DNA of 64,000 bases from Mycolicibacterium gilvum (GCF_900454025.1 NZ_UGQM01000001.1:5332001-5396000); one strand, 5' to 3'. Counted from the first letter of the stretch, positions 15,725 through 25,282 are shown. Numbers and translations: made by a program. The notes: generated by a model from the letters alone, not told the origin.

Positions 15725-18550
15725 TCAGGCCTTCTTGGCCGCTTTCTTCGCCGGCGCCTTCTTGGCGGCCTTCTTCGCTGCGGTCTTCTTCACTGCGGCC
15801 TTCTTCGCGGCCTTCTTCTTCACCGGACCGCGCGCACGGCGGTCGGCGAGCAGTTCGGATGCGCGCGCATCGGTGATCGACATGACGTCGTCGCCCTTGC
15901 GCAGACTCGCGTTGGTCTCGCCGTCGGTGACGTACGGGCCGAAGCGGCCGTCCTTGATCACCATCGGCTTCTCCGAGACCGGGTCCACGCCGAGTTCACG
16001 CAGCGGCGGGGTCGCCGCACCCTGGCGGCCCCGGCGCTTGGGCTCGGCGTAGATCTTGAGGGCCTCCTCGAGCGTGATGTCGAACATCTGCTCTTCGGTC
16101 GCCAACGACCGGGAATCGGTGCCGCGCTTCAGATATGGGCCGTAGCGGCCGTTCTGCGCGGTGATCTCCTCACCGTTGGCGGGGTCGACACCGACCACGC
16201 GGGGCAGCGAGAGCAGCCGCAGCGCGTCGTCGAGGGTGACGGTCTCCAGGTCCATCGACCGCAGCAGCGAACCGGTACGCGGCTTGGGGCCGGTCGGCTT
16301 CTTGCCCTTCTTGGCCGTCGCCCCGGCCTCACCGTCATCGGGCGGCTCGGGCAGGACCTCGGTGACGTACGGCCCGTAACGCCCGTCCTTGGCGACGATC
16401 TCGTGTCCCGTCGCCGGGTCGATCCCCAGCGAACGCCCCTCTTGCGGTGTGGCGAACAGCTTCTCTGCCAGCTCCAGGGTCAGCTCGTCGGGCGTCAGCT
16501 CGTCCTTGAGGTTGGCGCGCTGCGGCTTCAGCTCACCCGGATTATCAGGGTCCGCAACCATCCGCTCCAGATACGCGCCGTTGCGGCCGACCCGGACGTT
16601 GACCGCGCGACCTTCCGAATCGTCGAACAGCTTGATGGAGTTGACTTCTCGGGCGTCGATCTCTTCGAGGTTGCCGCCGACCAGTTTCTTGAGCCCGCCC
16701 TCCCGGGCGATCGAGCCCTCGACTCCGTGCTCGCCGCCGAAGTAGAAGTTGTTGAGCCAGTTGGTCCGTCGCTCGTTGCCGGCGGCGATCTCGTCGAGCT
16801 CGTCTTCCATCGCGGCGGTGAAGTCGTAATCGACCAACCGGCTGAAATGCTGCTCCAGCAGGCCGATCACGGCGAACGCCACCCACGACGGGACCAGCGC
16901 GCTGCCCTTCTTGTGGACATAGCCGCGGTCCTGGATGGTCTTGATGATCGAGCTGTACGTCGACGGCCGGCCGATTCCGAGATCTTCGAGAGCCTTGATC
17001 AACGACGCCTCGGTGTAGCGCGCGGGCGGTGAAGTGGTGTGGCCGTCGGCGGTCAGGTCCTTGGCGTCGACACGCTGACCCTGGGTCAGGTTCGGCAGCC
17101 GGCTCTCGGCGTCGTCGGCCTCGCCGCCGGCCTGCTCGTCGAGGCTCTCGACGTACGCCTTCAGGAAGCCCGCGAAGGTGATCGTGCGACCGCTGGCGTT
17201 GAAGACGACCTGCTCACCGCTGGTGGCAGCTCCGGCGATCCGCAGGCTCAGCGTCGTACCCCGGGCGTCGGCCATCTGGGAGGCGACGGTGCGCTGCCAG
17301 ATCAGCTCGTAGAGACGGAACTCGTCGGTGTCGAGCTGGCTGTGCAGCTGGCCGGGGGTCTGGAACACGTCACCGGCGGGGCGGATGGCCTCGTGGGCCT
17401 CCTGCGCGTTCTTGACCTTGCGGGTGTACTGGCGCGGCGTCGGGTGGACGTACTCCTCGCCGTAGAGCTGGCGGGCCTGGTTGCGTGCGGCGTCGATGGC
17501 CGACTGCGACAGCGTCGTCGAGTCGGTACGCATATAGGTGATGTAGCCGTTCTCGTACAGACGCTGCGCGATGCTCATCGTGCGCTCCGAGGACATCCGC
17601 AGCTTGCGGCCGGCTTCCTGCTGCAGCGTCGAGGTCATGAACGGCGCGTACGGGCGGCGGGTGTAGGGCTTCTGCTCGACCGAGGAGACCGACAGCTGGG
17701 CGCCGCGCAGACCACCGGCCAGCGCGTTCGCGGCGGCTTCGTCGAGGACGAGCACCTCACCGGGCTTCTTGACCGCGCCGAGGGAGTCGAAATCGCGGCC
17801 TGCGGCCACGCGGCGGCCGTCGACGGTGTTGAGCTTCGCGACGAACGTGGGCGGTGTGGCCTGCGCGTCGGACACGCTGGCGTCGAGTTCGGCGGTGACG
17901 TCCCAGTAGCCGGCGCTGCGGAATGCCATCCGCTCGCGTTCGCGCTGGACGATGATGCGCGTCGCCACCGACTGCACGCGGCCGGCCGACAGCTTCGGCG
18001 CGACCTTCTTCCACAACACGGGGCTGACCTCGTAGCCGTAGAGACGGTCCAGGATGCGACGGGTCTCCTGGGCGTCGACCAGGTCGTTGTCGAGGTCGCG
18101 GGGGTCCTCGGCGGCCGCACGGATCGCGGGCTCGGTGATCTCGTGGAACACCATCCGCTTGACCGGGATGCGCGGTTTCAGCGTCTCCAGCAGATGCCAG
18201 GCGATCGCCTCGCCCTCGCGGTCACCGTCGGTGGCCAGATAGAGCTCGTCGACGTTCTTGAGCTTGTCCTTCAGATCGGCGACGGTGGCCTTTTTATCTG
18301 GGCTGATGATGTAGAGCGGCTCGAAGTCGGCGTCGACGTTGACGCCGAGGCGCGCCCACGGTTCCGACTTGTACTTGGCCGGGACGTCGGCGGCCGCGCG
18401 CGGCAGGTCGCGGATGTGCCCGCGGGAGGACTCGACGACGTAGTTCGACCCCAGATAACCTGCGATTTTGCGCGCTTTGGTCGGCGACTCGACTATGACG
18501 AGTCGCCGCACGGACCCGTTCTTGCCGCTGCCGCGGTCCCCGTCAGCCAC
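15725..18550 (-). CDS. topA: DNA topoisomerase I (type IA)
   Basis: A 941-residue type IA topoisomerase that relaxes negative supercoils through a 5'-phosphotyrosyl intermediate. The Toprim domain is at the N-terminus (VIVESPTKARKIAGYL; acidic ATDGDREGEAIAWHL). The active tyrosine is in GYITYMRTDSTTLS. As in other mycobacterial TopA proteins there are no C-terminal zinc fingers; instead there are repeated domains with the pattern GRYGPYV and a tail of Lys/Ala repeats that adds processivity. GTG at 18550 is followed by a short Gly/Asp-rich segment before the Toprim. It converges with the cyclase gene with only 5 nt between stops. Confidence 0.97.
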   Translation of the reverse strand: MADGDRGSGKNGSVRRLVIVESPTKARKIAGYLGSNYVVESSRGHIRDLPRAAADVPAKYKSEPWARLGVNVDADFEPLYIISPDKKATVADLKDKLKNVDELYLATDGDREGEAIAWHLLETLKPRIPVKRMVFHEITEPAIRAAAEDPRDLDNDLVDAQETRRILDRLYGYEVSPVLWKKVAPKLSAGRVQSVATRIIVQRERERMAFRSAGYWDVTAELDASVSDAQATPPTFVAKLNTVDGRRVAAGRDFDSLGAVKKPGEVLVLDEAAANALAGGLRGAQLSVSSVEQKPYTRRPYAPFMTSTLQQEAGRKLRMSSERTMSIAQRLYENGYITYMRTDSTTLSQSAIDAARNQARQLYGEEYVHPTPRQYTRKVKNAQEAHEAIRPAGDVFQTPGQLHSQLDTDEFRLYELIWQRTVASQMADARGTTLSLRIAGAATSGEQVVFNASGRTITFAGFLKAYVESLDEQAGGEADDAESRLPNLTQGQRVDAKDLTADGHTTSPPARYTEASLIKALEDLGIGRPSTYSSIIKTIQDRGYVHKKGSALVPSWVAFAVIGLLEQHFSRLVDYDFTAAMEDELDEIAAGNERRTNWLNNFYFGGEHGVEGSIAREGGLKKLVGGNLEEIDAREVNSIKLFDDSEGRAVNVRVGRNGAYLERMVADPDNPGELKPQRANLKDELTPDELTLELAEKLFATPQEGRSLGIDPATGHEIVAKDGRYGPYVTEVLPEPPDDGEAGATAKKGKKPTGPKPRTGSLLRSMDLETVTLDDALRLLSLPRVVGVDPANGEEITAQNGRYGPYLKRGTDSRSLATEEQMFDITLEEALKIYAEPKRRGRQGAATPPLRELGVDPVSEKPMVIKDGRFGPYVTDGETNASLRKGDDVMSITDARASELLADRRARGPVKKKAAKKAAVKKTAAKKAAKKAPAKKAAKKA

Positions 18551-18688
18551 GTGACCTGTTCACTGATCCAGCTCCACCATTCTCCCGGCTGCCTGCGGTG
18601 TGCATTTACCCACACGACCCGCCGGGCAACTCACAATTTCGCACCCCGGGCTTGCCGACGCAAACCGTCCCCCTCGTCGCAGATCGTC

Positions 18689-19288
18689 TCAAACCGGCTC
18701 GATCCGCGGCCACTGAGCCAACGCCTCGACCGCCGCCGGGGGTTCCCCCACGTTCTCTACCAGGCGCGACAGGCGTCGACGGCCGCTGATCCGCAACGCC
18801 GGCCGGGACCCGCGGGTGCCGATCAGAGTCGGCGCGATCCCGACCCGCATCATCGCCGAAGCAAGCGCCGGATGCGTGTCGGGGGCATGCGGATCGAGTC
18901 CCAGCAGATACCGGTCGGCCTCGGGCGTACCCGCCGCGAGCGTCCAGGCGCGCAACTCGCGCGGACCGGGCAGCCACTGCGGCGGGACGGTCTTGACGGC
19001 CCCGCGGGTCCAGTCCACGGCGATGGCGACCAGCCGGACGTCCGCGGCGGTGCGCACCAGCGGGTGGCCCTCGTCGGTGCGGGTGATCTCGGGCTCCAGC
19101 CCGACGTCGGCGATCATCTCGGCCAGCGCGTCGGCGCGCCACCGCGCCTCGACCACCACCGACAGCCGTGCGGCCTGTCCCTCGGCGCCGCCCCGGAGCA
19201 CCACCTGCCCGGGCCCGGCCAGAATGCCCGTCAGATCGGCGATCGCCGGGGGCACCGACTCCGCAGAAAAGAAGGACAACTGGCTCAC
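18689..19288 (-). CDS. Conserved hypothetical protein (Rv3647c-like)
   Basis: A 199-residue soluble protein without a recognised enzymatic motif. It lies between topA and cspA as Rv3647c does in M. tuberculosis. It is rich in Trp in conserved-looking contexts (VEARWRADALAEM, AVDWTRGAVKTVPPQW, LAQWPRIEP). A -10-like TAATGT on the minus strand (19296-19301) is spaced 8 nt before the GTG at 19288, suggesting a leaderless or one-nucleotide-leader transcript. The function is unknown. Confidence 0.75.
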   Translation of the reverse strand: MSQLSFFSAESVPPAIADLTGILAGPGQVVLRGGAEGQAARLSVVVEARWRADALAEMIADVGLEPEITRTDEGHPLVRTAADVRLVAIAVDWTRGAVKTVPPQWLPGPRELRAWTLAAGTPEADRYLLGLDPHAPDTHPALASAMMRVGIAPTLIGTRGSRPALRISGRRRLSRLVENVGEPPAAVEALAQWPRIEPV

Positions 19289-19337
19289 ACCGTCGACATT
19301 AAGCCAGCCCGCTCCGTTCGTGGACGCACGAAACAGA

Positions 19338-19374
19338 ACACCCCCGCGTGTCCGGGTGGACGGCGCGGGGGTGT
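19338..19374 (-). terminator. Hairpin terminator of cspA
   Basis: An 11-bp perfect stem, ACACCCCCGCG (19338-19348) with CGCGGGGGTGT (19364-19374), and a 15-nt loop, starts 24 nt after the cspA stop. It is an I-shaped mycobacterial-type terminator without a T-run. Confidence 0.7.
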
Positions 19375-19397
19375 CGTAGAGGTCTTGGGTGTCGTGC

Positions 19398-19601
19398 TCA
19401 GACGGCGCGGACGCCGGTGGCCTGCGGGCCCTTGGGGCTCTGGCCGACCTCGAACTCGACCTTCTGGTTCTCTTCCAGGGTGCGGAAGCCGGAACCCTGG
19501 ATCTCCGTGTAGTGGACGAATACGTCAGCGGAGCCGTCCTCGGGGGCGATGAAGCCGAAGCCCTTCTCCGCGTTGAACCACTTCACAGTTCCCTGTGGCA
19601 T
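19398..19601 (-). CDS. cspA: Cold shock protein A
   Basis: A 67-residue single cold-shock domain protein. It carries the RNP1 motif KGFGFIAPE and RNP2 motif VFVHYTEI, which bind single-stranded nucleic acid. In bacteria these proteins act as RNA chaperones. GAAGGAAAG precedes the ATG. The roughly 300-nt region upstream to the divergent helicase gene leaves room for a long 5' leader of the kind common in csp genes. Position matches Rv3648c. Confidence 0.97.
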   Translation of the reverse strand: MPQGTVKWFNAEKGFGFIAPEDGSADVFVHYTEIQGSGFRTLEENQKVEFEVGQSPKGPQATGVRAV

Positions 19602-19909
19602 CTTTCGTACTTTCCTTCTCTTGGATTCACCGGGTGCGGTTCACCGTCTTTTCGGCAGACCGGGCCCGTTCCGACCGCCATACCTTCGTGGAGTGCTCGG
19701 AACTCGACCCGACCTACAACCCTCGCAGGAACCGCGATCGCAACGTCGTTCCTGCGGGTGCGAATACACGAACACAGAAGCTGCGACCGCGATCAGTCAA
19801 CCACGTTCATGGCTGCCGCGACAGTCTCGCGGGGTTCCCGTAGTGAACAATTCACATAGACAAGGTCCGGGGCCGCACTACCGACGGCCCTCGACCGGGA
19901 GGGTCCGAC
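19602..19909. promoter_or_regulatory. Divergent cspA/helicase regulatory region
   Basis: No protein gene is seen. A perfect 9-bp inverted repeat, CGCAGGAAC (19724-19732) and GTTCCTGCG (19748-19756), separated by 15 nt, could form a hairpin in the cspA leader or be a regulator site. GGGAGGG just before 19910 is the helicase ribosome binding site. Confidence 0.5.
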
Positions 19910-22255
19910 GTGACAGAACCGGTGCCGGAGTTCGGCCGCGAGCTGCTCGCCTGCGCGGTCGAGGGCACCGCCGCCGACGAGCACCCCCTGCGCCACGTCG
20001 CAGATCTCCCGCCGCGACGCGCCACCTCGCACCCCTGGCCACCGTGGGCGGACCCAGATGTGGTGCAGGCGTTCCATGATCAGGGAATCCGGTCGCTGTG
20101 GTCCCACCAGCTGGCCGCGGCCGATCTCGCGCACGACGGTCGCCATGTGGTGTTGAGCACCGGCACCGCGTCGGGCAAGTCGCTGGCCTACCAACTGCCC
20201 ATAGCGACGGAGCTGAAGCGCAATCCGCGCTCGCGGGTCCTCTACCTGTCACCGACGAAAGCACTGGGACACGACCAATTGCGTGCCGCCGCAGCGCTCA
20301 CCGCGTCGGTACCCGGTCTCGACGATGTCGCGCCGACGCCGTACGACGGCGACAGCCCTTCCGAAGTACGCCGGTTCGCGCGCGAGCGATCCCGGTGGAT
20401 CTTCTCCAACCCCGACATGATCCACCTGTCGCTGCTGCGCAACCATGCCCGCTGGGCGGTCTTCCTGCGCAACCTCCGGTATGTCGTGGTCGACGAATGT
20501 CATTACTACCGAGGTATTTTCGGGTCCAATGTGGCGATGGTCCTGCGGCGTCTGCTGCGCCTGTGCGCCCGCTACGCCCCGGCCGGCGACGTGTCCGGAC
20601 CGACCGTCGTCTTCGCCAGCGCCACCACCGCACAACCCGCGGTCACCGCGTCGGAGCTCATCGGCCAGACCGTGGCCGAGGTGACCGAGGACGGCTCCCC
20701 GCAGGGCGCCCGCACGATCGCGCTGTGGGAGCCGGCGCTGATCCCGGATCTCCTCGGCGAGAACGGGGCTCCGGTGCGGCGATCGGCGGGCGCCGAGGCC
20801 GCCAGGGTGATGGCCGACCTGATCGCCGAGGGCGCGCGCACGCTGACGTTCGTGCGGTCCCGCCGTGGAGCGGAGCTGGCCGCGTTGGGCGCCAGAACCC
20901 GATTGGCCGACACCGCACCCGATCTGGCCGATCAGGTGGCGTCCTACCGGGCGGGCTACCTGGCCGAGGACCGGCGCCGGCTCGAGCGCGCACTCGCCGA
21001 CGGCGAACTGCGCGGGATGGCCACCACCAACGCGCTCGAGCTCGGCGTGGACATCGCCGGTCTGGATGCCGTTGTGCTCGCCGGGTTTCCGGGCACCGTC
21101 GCCTCGTTCTGGCAGCAGGCCGGACGAGCCGGCCGCCGCGGTCAGGGCGCCCTCGTCGTCCTGATCGCCCGCGACGACCCGCTCGACACCTACCTGGTGC
21201 ACCACCCCGCCGCGCTGCTCGACAAGCCGATCGAGCGCGTCGTGATCGACCCGGCCAACCCCTACGTGCTGGGCCCGCAACTACTCTGCGCGGCAACGGA
21301 ATTGCCGTTGACCGAAGCCGAGGTCCGGATGTGGGACGCCGAATCGGTGGCCGCCGGACTCGTCGACGACGGTCTGCTGCGACGCCGCCCCAGCGGATTC
21401 TTCCCCGCGCCCGGCCTCGATCCACACCCCGCCGTCGACATCCGGGGATCGACCGGCGGTCAGATCGCGATCCTCGAGGACGGCACCGGCAGGATGCTCG
21501 GCAGCACGGGCGCCGGTCAGGCACCGGCGTCGGTGCACCCCGGCGCCGTCTATCTGCATCAGGGTGAGAGTTATGTCGTCGACTCACTCGATTGCGAGGA
21601 CGGCATCGCGTTCGTGCACGCCGAGGATCCGGGTTATACAACGTTCGCTCGCGAGGTCACCGACATCAGCGTCACCGGGGCCGGAGAACGTTCCGGGCAC
21701 GGCCCCGTCACCGTCGGGTTGGTCCCGGTGTCGGTCACCAACACCGTCACCGGATACCTGCGCCGCCGCCTCGACGGAGAGGTCATCGACTTCGTCGAAC
21801 TCGACATGCCGACCCGCACCCTGAACACGATGGCAGCGATGTGCACGATCACCCCGGAAGCCCTGCAGGACGTCGGTATCGATCCCCTGCGGATACCGGG
21901 GGCGCTGCACGCGGCCGAGCACGCCGCAATCGGGTTGCTGCCGCTGATGGCCAGTTGCGATCGCGGAGACATCGGTGGCGTGTCCACGGCGGTCGGCCCG
22001 GTCGACGGACTGCCCACGATCTTCGTCTACGACGGCTATCCCGGCGGCGCCGGGTTCGCCGCCCGCGGATTCCGCACCCTGGCCCGGTGGTGGGAAGCCA
22101 CGGCGTCGGCGATCGAGGCGTGCGAATGCCCGTCCGGATGCCCGTCGTGTGTGCAGTCGCCCAAGTGCGGCAACGGCAACGATCCACTCGACAAGGACGG
22201 GGCGATACGGGTGTTGCGTCTGGTCATCGGCGCACTCGAACACCGGCATCGCTGA
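19910..22255 (+). CDS. DEAD/DEAH-type helicase with DUF1998 Cys-rich C-terminus (MrfA/YprA-like)
   Basis: A 781-residue superfamily 2 helicase. Motif I is STGTASGKSLAYQL, motif Ia YLSPTKAL, motif II DECH in VVVDECHYY, motif III FASATT, motif VI QQAGRAGRRGQ. The C-terminus has four clustered Cys (CECPSGCPSCVQSPKC) typical of DUF1998 domains. This architecture matches B. subtilis MrfA (YprA), a helicase that works with an exonuclease in mitomycin-lesion repair, and mycobacterial Rv3649. No MrfB-like exonuclease gene lies next to it. The GTG at 19910 has a strong ribosome binding site 5 nt upstream. Confidence 0.88.
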   Translation: MTEPVPEFGRELLACAVEGTAADEHPLRHVADLPPRRATSHPWPPWADPDVVQAFHDQGIRSLWSHQLAAADLAHDGRHVVLSTGTASGKSLAYQLPIATELKRNPRSRVLYLSPTKALGHDQLRAAAALTASVPGLDDVAPTPYDGDSPSEVRRFARERSRWIFSNPDMIHLSLLRNHARWAVFLRNLRYVVVDECHYYRGIFGSNVAMVLRRLLRLCARYAPAGDVSGPTVVFASATTAQPAVTASELIGQTVAEVTEDGSPQGARTIALWEPALIPDLLGENGAPVRRSAGAEAARVMADLIAEGARTLTFVRSRRGAELAALGARTRLADTAPDLADQVASYRAGYLAEDRRRLERALADGELRGMATTNALELGVDIAGLDAVVLAGFPGTVASFWQQAGRAGRRGQGALVVLIARDDPLDTYLVHHPAALLDKPIERVVIDPANPYVLGPQLLCAATELPLTEAEVRMWDAESVAAGLVDDGLLRRRPSGFFPAPGLDPHPAVDIRGSTGGQIAILEDGTGRMLGSTGAGQAPASVHPGAVYLHQGESYVVDSLDCEDGIAFVHAEDPGYTTFAREVTDISVTGAGERSGHGPVTVGLVPVSVTNTVTGYLRRRLDGEVIDFVELDMPTRTLNTMAAMCTITPEALQDVGIDPLRIPGALHAAEHAAIGLLPLMASCDRGDIGGVSTAVGPVDGLPTIFVYDGYPGGAGFAARGFRTLARWWEATASAIEACECPSGCPSCVQSPKCGNGNDPLDKDGAIRVLRLVIGALEHRHR

Positions 22256-22499
22256 CCGGCCGCCGGCGAGGATCGACCCCTCAACGACCGTCACCGGCGC
22301 GCCGGAACCGCTGGATCGCCACGTGACGACGACTTCCGAAGGACTCCGAAAGCAGCTGGTTCCGGTCAAAAAGTACCCACTGAGCGCGTCGTATGCAATG
22401 GTTCGCACATTTTCCCCGACGCCGTTGCGCCGCCGCGGTGCGAGGATCGTCACTGATTTCGTACCTCGCTTCTCACCCGTGGGCCCGCGCACCCCTCGG

Positions 22500-22505
22500 T
22501 AGGAT
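22500..22505 (+). promoter_or_regulatory. -10 box TAGGAT, predicts leaderless mRNA from 22512
   Basis: TANNNT hexamer ending exactly 7 nt before the ATG; no ribosome binding site is seen. Confidence 0.6.
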
Positions 22506-22511
22506 CGCTCC

Positions 22512-23594
22512 ATGACCCACGACTGGATGCTCGTGGAAACGCTCGGCACCGAGCCCGTCGTCGTCGCACACGGCGACCACACCAAAGATCTGATCCCCAT
22601 CGGCACGTTCCTGCGGCGCAACCCGCATCTGATGGCCATCCAGACCGCAATCGCCGAAACCGTGCGCGCCGCGACCGGACTGACCAGCATCACCCCGAAG
22701 AACGACCGGGTCATCCGCACCGAGGTCGTCCAGATGTCCGACGGCCGGATCCACGGGGTCCAGCTGTGGCTCGGTGCGCCCGACGAGACGGCGCCCGAGC
22801 GGCCGTTGGTGGGACCGCTGCTGTGGGACCTGGAGGCGGGCACCGCGACCGACACCACCGAATCGCTGCAGGTGGGCGGCTGGGATCCGGCCAGACAGGC
22901 CAGGCGGGGACGCGCGTTCGCCGACGACCTGCCGCGGCGCGACCTCAACCCGAACGAAACCGAGGTGATCAGCATGGTGATCCGCCCCGAACCGGGCACC
23001 ACCATCTGCAACACCTGGGACGTCACCGATTACCGCGGCGAGGCGATCACCGTCGGGTTCGTGGCGCGGTCACTGCCCGAGGTCGGAGACGACGGTCGGG
23101 AACGGCTGATCTGCCGGGCCATGAACTGGCGCAGCGTCCGCGAGGGCGCCGGCATCCAGCACGACGTGCTCGCGCAGCGGATCCTCGACGGGCTGGCGGT
23201 GCCAGGTGTGCACCGGGCACTCGTGGACCCGAAGCACTGGACCCTGCTGAAGTGGCTGGACGACCCGGTGCCGTTCTTCAATTGGCGCGCAGGCGGGTTG
23301 CGCTCGGATGTGGTGCATCCGCAGGACATGCCCGAACTGGACGCGATGGCGACCGAGTTCGCCGACGGAGCGACCGCGCGGGTGCTGCGCCTGGCCGGCA
23401 ACCAGGGCGGTTGGGTGCCGGTGCACGTCACCATCAATCGGGTGCCGCTGGGCAAGGGCATCGACGCGGGACTGGCGACGCTGCGCCTGCCCACCCCGGC
23501 CGAGCTTGCCGACGCGCGTCTCGACGAGCCCGCGCCCGCTGTTCGCAACTCCCGGAAACTGTTCTCCCACAAGGGGACCGAAACCCGGGCCTGA
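22512..23594 (+). CDS. Conserved PAS/GAF-like sensor protein of unknown role (Rv3651-like)
   Basis: A 360-residue cytoplasmic protein. Position (after the DUF1998 helicase) and length match Rv3651, which I recall as a multi-domain sensor-like protein with PAS-type folds; its ligand and output are not established. Here I see an N-terminal region (1-130), a Trp/Arg-rich centre with EVISMVIRPEP and WDVTDYRGEAITVGF, and a C-terminal region with VHVTINRVPLGKG. There are no membrane segments, kinase or HTH motifs. It converges with the kinase gene 9 nt away. Confidence 0.75.
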   Translation: MTHDWMLVETLGTEPVVVAHGDHTKDLIPIGTFLRRNPHLMAIQTAIAETVRAATGLTSITPKNDRVIRTEVVQMSDGRIHGVQLWLGAPDETAPERPLVGPLLWDLEAGTATDTTESLQVGGWDPARQARRGRAFADDLPRRDLNPNETEVISMVIRPEPGTTICNTWDVTDYRGEAITVGFVARSLPEVGDDGRERLICRAMNWRSVREGAGIQHDVLAQRILDGLAVPGVHRALVDPKHWTLLKWLDDPVPFFNWRAGGLRSDVVHPQDMPELDAMATEFADGATARVLRLAGNQGGWVPVHVTINRVPLGKGIDAGLATLRLPTPAELADARLDEPAPAVRNSRKLFSHKGTETRA

Positions 23595-23602
23595 CCGGAT
23601 TC

Positions 23603-24841
23603 TCAGTCGGGCTTGTTCCCGTTGCCCCGGCCGTTGTTGCCCTTCTCGCCCTTCTTGTCGGGACCCTTCTTCGACCCGTTGTCCGGCGGCGGCGCCTGAG
23701 TCACGGGCACGATCGGCGGCGGGAGTGGCGCCGCGCTGGTCGGCGGCGGGACGCTCGTGGGCGGTGGTGGTGCGGTCGTGCTCGTGCCGACGGTCTGCAT
23801 CGGCGGCGGTGAGGAGAACGGATCGAGCGCCAACGCCAGCGCTGCGACGGTGAAGGCGAGGACCGCGGCGACGGCCATCAGATACATGCGGGCACGGGTG
23901 GGCGGCGGCGGGACTGCGGTCGGGTAGCCGACCGCAGCCGAGGTGAAGCCGGCCGACGGTGGCAGAGGCTGGGCCAGCACCCGGGTCCCCGCCCGCGGGG
24001 GTGGGGCGGGAGGCGGGGCGCTGTTCAGCGCGAGGGGATCGCCGGCCAGTGCGGCACGCATCTGCGGGGCACTGCCGAAGCGCAGCCTCGGGTCCCGGCT
24101 CATCGCGCGGTCGATGACGGCGACCAGCGCGGGATCGGCGGTGACGCTCAGCGCGCGCAGCGGCGGCGGGGGCACGTCGATGATGGCCCGGGCCAGAGCC
24201 GCCGGGTTGTCCTGCGGAAAGGCGCGGCGTCCCAGCAACGCCTCGTAACCCATGACCCCGACGGCGTAGAGATCGTCGGCGACCGAGGCGGGCGCACCCA
24301 TCACCCGCTCGGGGCTCAGGTAGCAGAGGGTGCCGACGATCTGGCCGGTCGCGGTGTGGGCGGCGCCGGCGCTCTTCGCGATGCCGAAGTCCGCGACCTT
24401 CACCGAATCGCCGGCAGTGGTGAGCAGGATGTTGGCGGGCTTGATATCGCGGTGCAGAACCCCCGCCGCATGCGCGACGGACAGGGCCGCCAACACCTCG
24501 TCGAGCACGCGCCGGACCTGCGGGGCCGGCATCGGCCCCTGCTCGATGACGTCGGCGAGAGTGCGGCCCGGCAGTCGCTCCATGACGATGAACGGCGCGC
24601 TGTCGTGCTCGCCGAAGTCGTGGATCGCGACGATGTTCGGATGGGACAGTCGCGCGGCCGATCGGGCCTCGTCCTCGAAGCGCCGCCGGACGCTGTCATC
24701 GCTGCTCTGTGAGGGATACAGCAGTTTGACCGCGACGCTGCGGTCCAGACGCGTGTCCCAGCCGTCGCGGACCTCGGCCATTCCGCCACGACCGAGAAGA
24801 CCTCTCAGTTGGTAGCGGCCGGCGAGCATCTCGGCGGTCAT
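23603..24841 (-). CDS. Transmembrane serine/threonine protein kinase (Hanks type)
   Basis: A 412-residue kinase. The glycine loop GRGGMAEV, Lys in VAVKLL, catalytic HRDIKPAN, DFGIAKS and the APE-equivalent LSPERV are all intact, so it should be active. After the kinase domain (about 10-270) come a Pro-rich juxtamembrane part, one membrane helix (about 318-340) and a short extracytoplasmic tail rich in Pro, Ser and Thr that ends in Lys/Gly/Asn repeats. There is no PASTA or other sensor domain. M. tuberculosis has PE_PGRS genes at this place (Rv3652/3653), so the kinase is a lineage-specific insertion. It is not one of the universally conserved PknA/B/G/L. Confidence 0.9.
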   Translation of the reverse strand: MTAEMLAGRYQLRGLLGRGGMAEVRDGWDTRLDRSVAVKLLYPSQSSDDSVRRRFEDEARSAARLSHPNIVAIHDFGEHDSAPFIVMERLPGRTLADVIEQGPMPAPQVRRVLDEVLAALSVAHAAGVLHRDIKPANILLTTAGDSVKVADFGIAKSAGAAHTATGQIVGTLCYLSPERVMGAPASVADDLYAVGVMGYEALLGRRAFPQDNPAALARAIIDVPPPPLRALSVTADPALVAVIDRAMSRDPRLRFGSAPQMRAALAGDPLALNSAPPPAPPPRAGTRVLAQPLPPSAGFTSAAVGYPTAVPPPPTRARMYLMAVAAVLAFTVAALALALDPFSSPPPMQTVGTSTTAPPPPTSVPPPTSAAPLPPPIVPVTQAPPPDNGSKKGPDKKGEKGNNGRGNGNKPD

Positions 24842-24907
24842 GGCGCTTGCGTATCCCTCCTTGCGCGGGCGTAAACCCGTGGAGCCGGGTCGCTCCGCCC
24901 CACGACG

Positions 24908-25282
24908 CTAGCCGCTTCGGTCGGCAGGGCCGGCACGGGCCGACGCGCTCGCCGATCCGACCAGCGGGCCGCCCAGCGACACACCGGCGTCGGCACGGAC
25001 CACGACGTCGAGTCCGTCAACGGCGCATTCGCCGAGTGTCGAGCGCATCGCCCGCACGATCTGGTCGGCGATCCGGCACGCGGCGTCGTGTCCGTCGGCC
25101 AACCGTCCGGCGGCGCCCAGCGCGGCGAGGTCGGCGGCCGCCTGCGCGCGGTGACGGGCGGCCACCGCCGAGCCGAGGACCGCCCCGCCGCAGGTGACCG
25201 CGAGCAGGGCCACGCACATCACCGCGGCGAGCACGGTCGCCGAGCCGCGGTCGTCAGCCGCCCGGTTCCAGCGCCGAGACAC
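24908..25282 (-). CDS. TadG-like secreted/pilus-assembly protein (Rv3654c-like)
   Basis: About 124 residues from the GTG at 25282. After RGSATVLAAV there is one membrane segment (VMCVALLAVTCGGAVLGSAVAA), then HRAQAAADLAALGAA, the TadE/TadG-like N-terminal motif, followed by a small domain with two Cys. The gene overlaps the 3' end of the Rv3655c-like gene by 29 nt. A start much further upstream (25579) would place it over the better-supported Rv3655c-like frame and is rejected. It is the last gene of the Tad locus; Rv3654c has been reported as exported and active on host cells. Confidence 0.7.
   Translation of the reverse strand: MSRRWNRAADDRGSATVLAAVMCVALLAVTCGGAVLGSAVAARHRAQAAADLAALGAAGRLADGHDAACRIADQIVRAMRSTLGECAVDGLDVVVRADAGVSLGGPLVGSASASARAGPADRSG

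Noticed and set aside
17039..19552. An 837-residue plus-strand frame opposite topA
   Set aside because: Same reason; low-complexity Val/Gly/Arg composition and no start signals.
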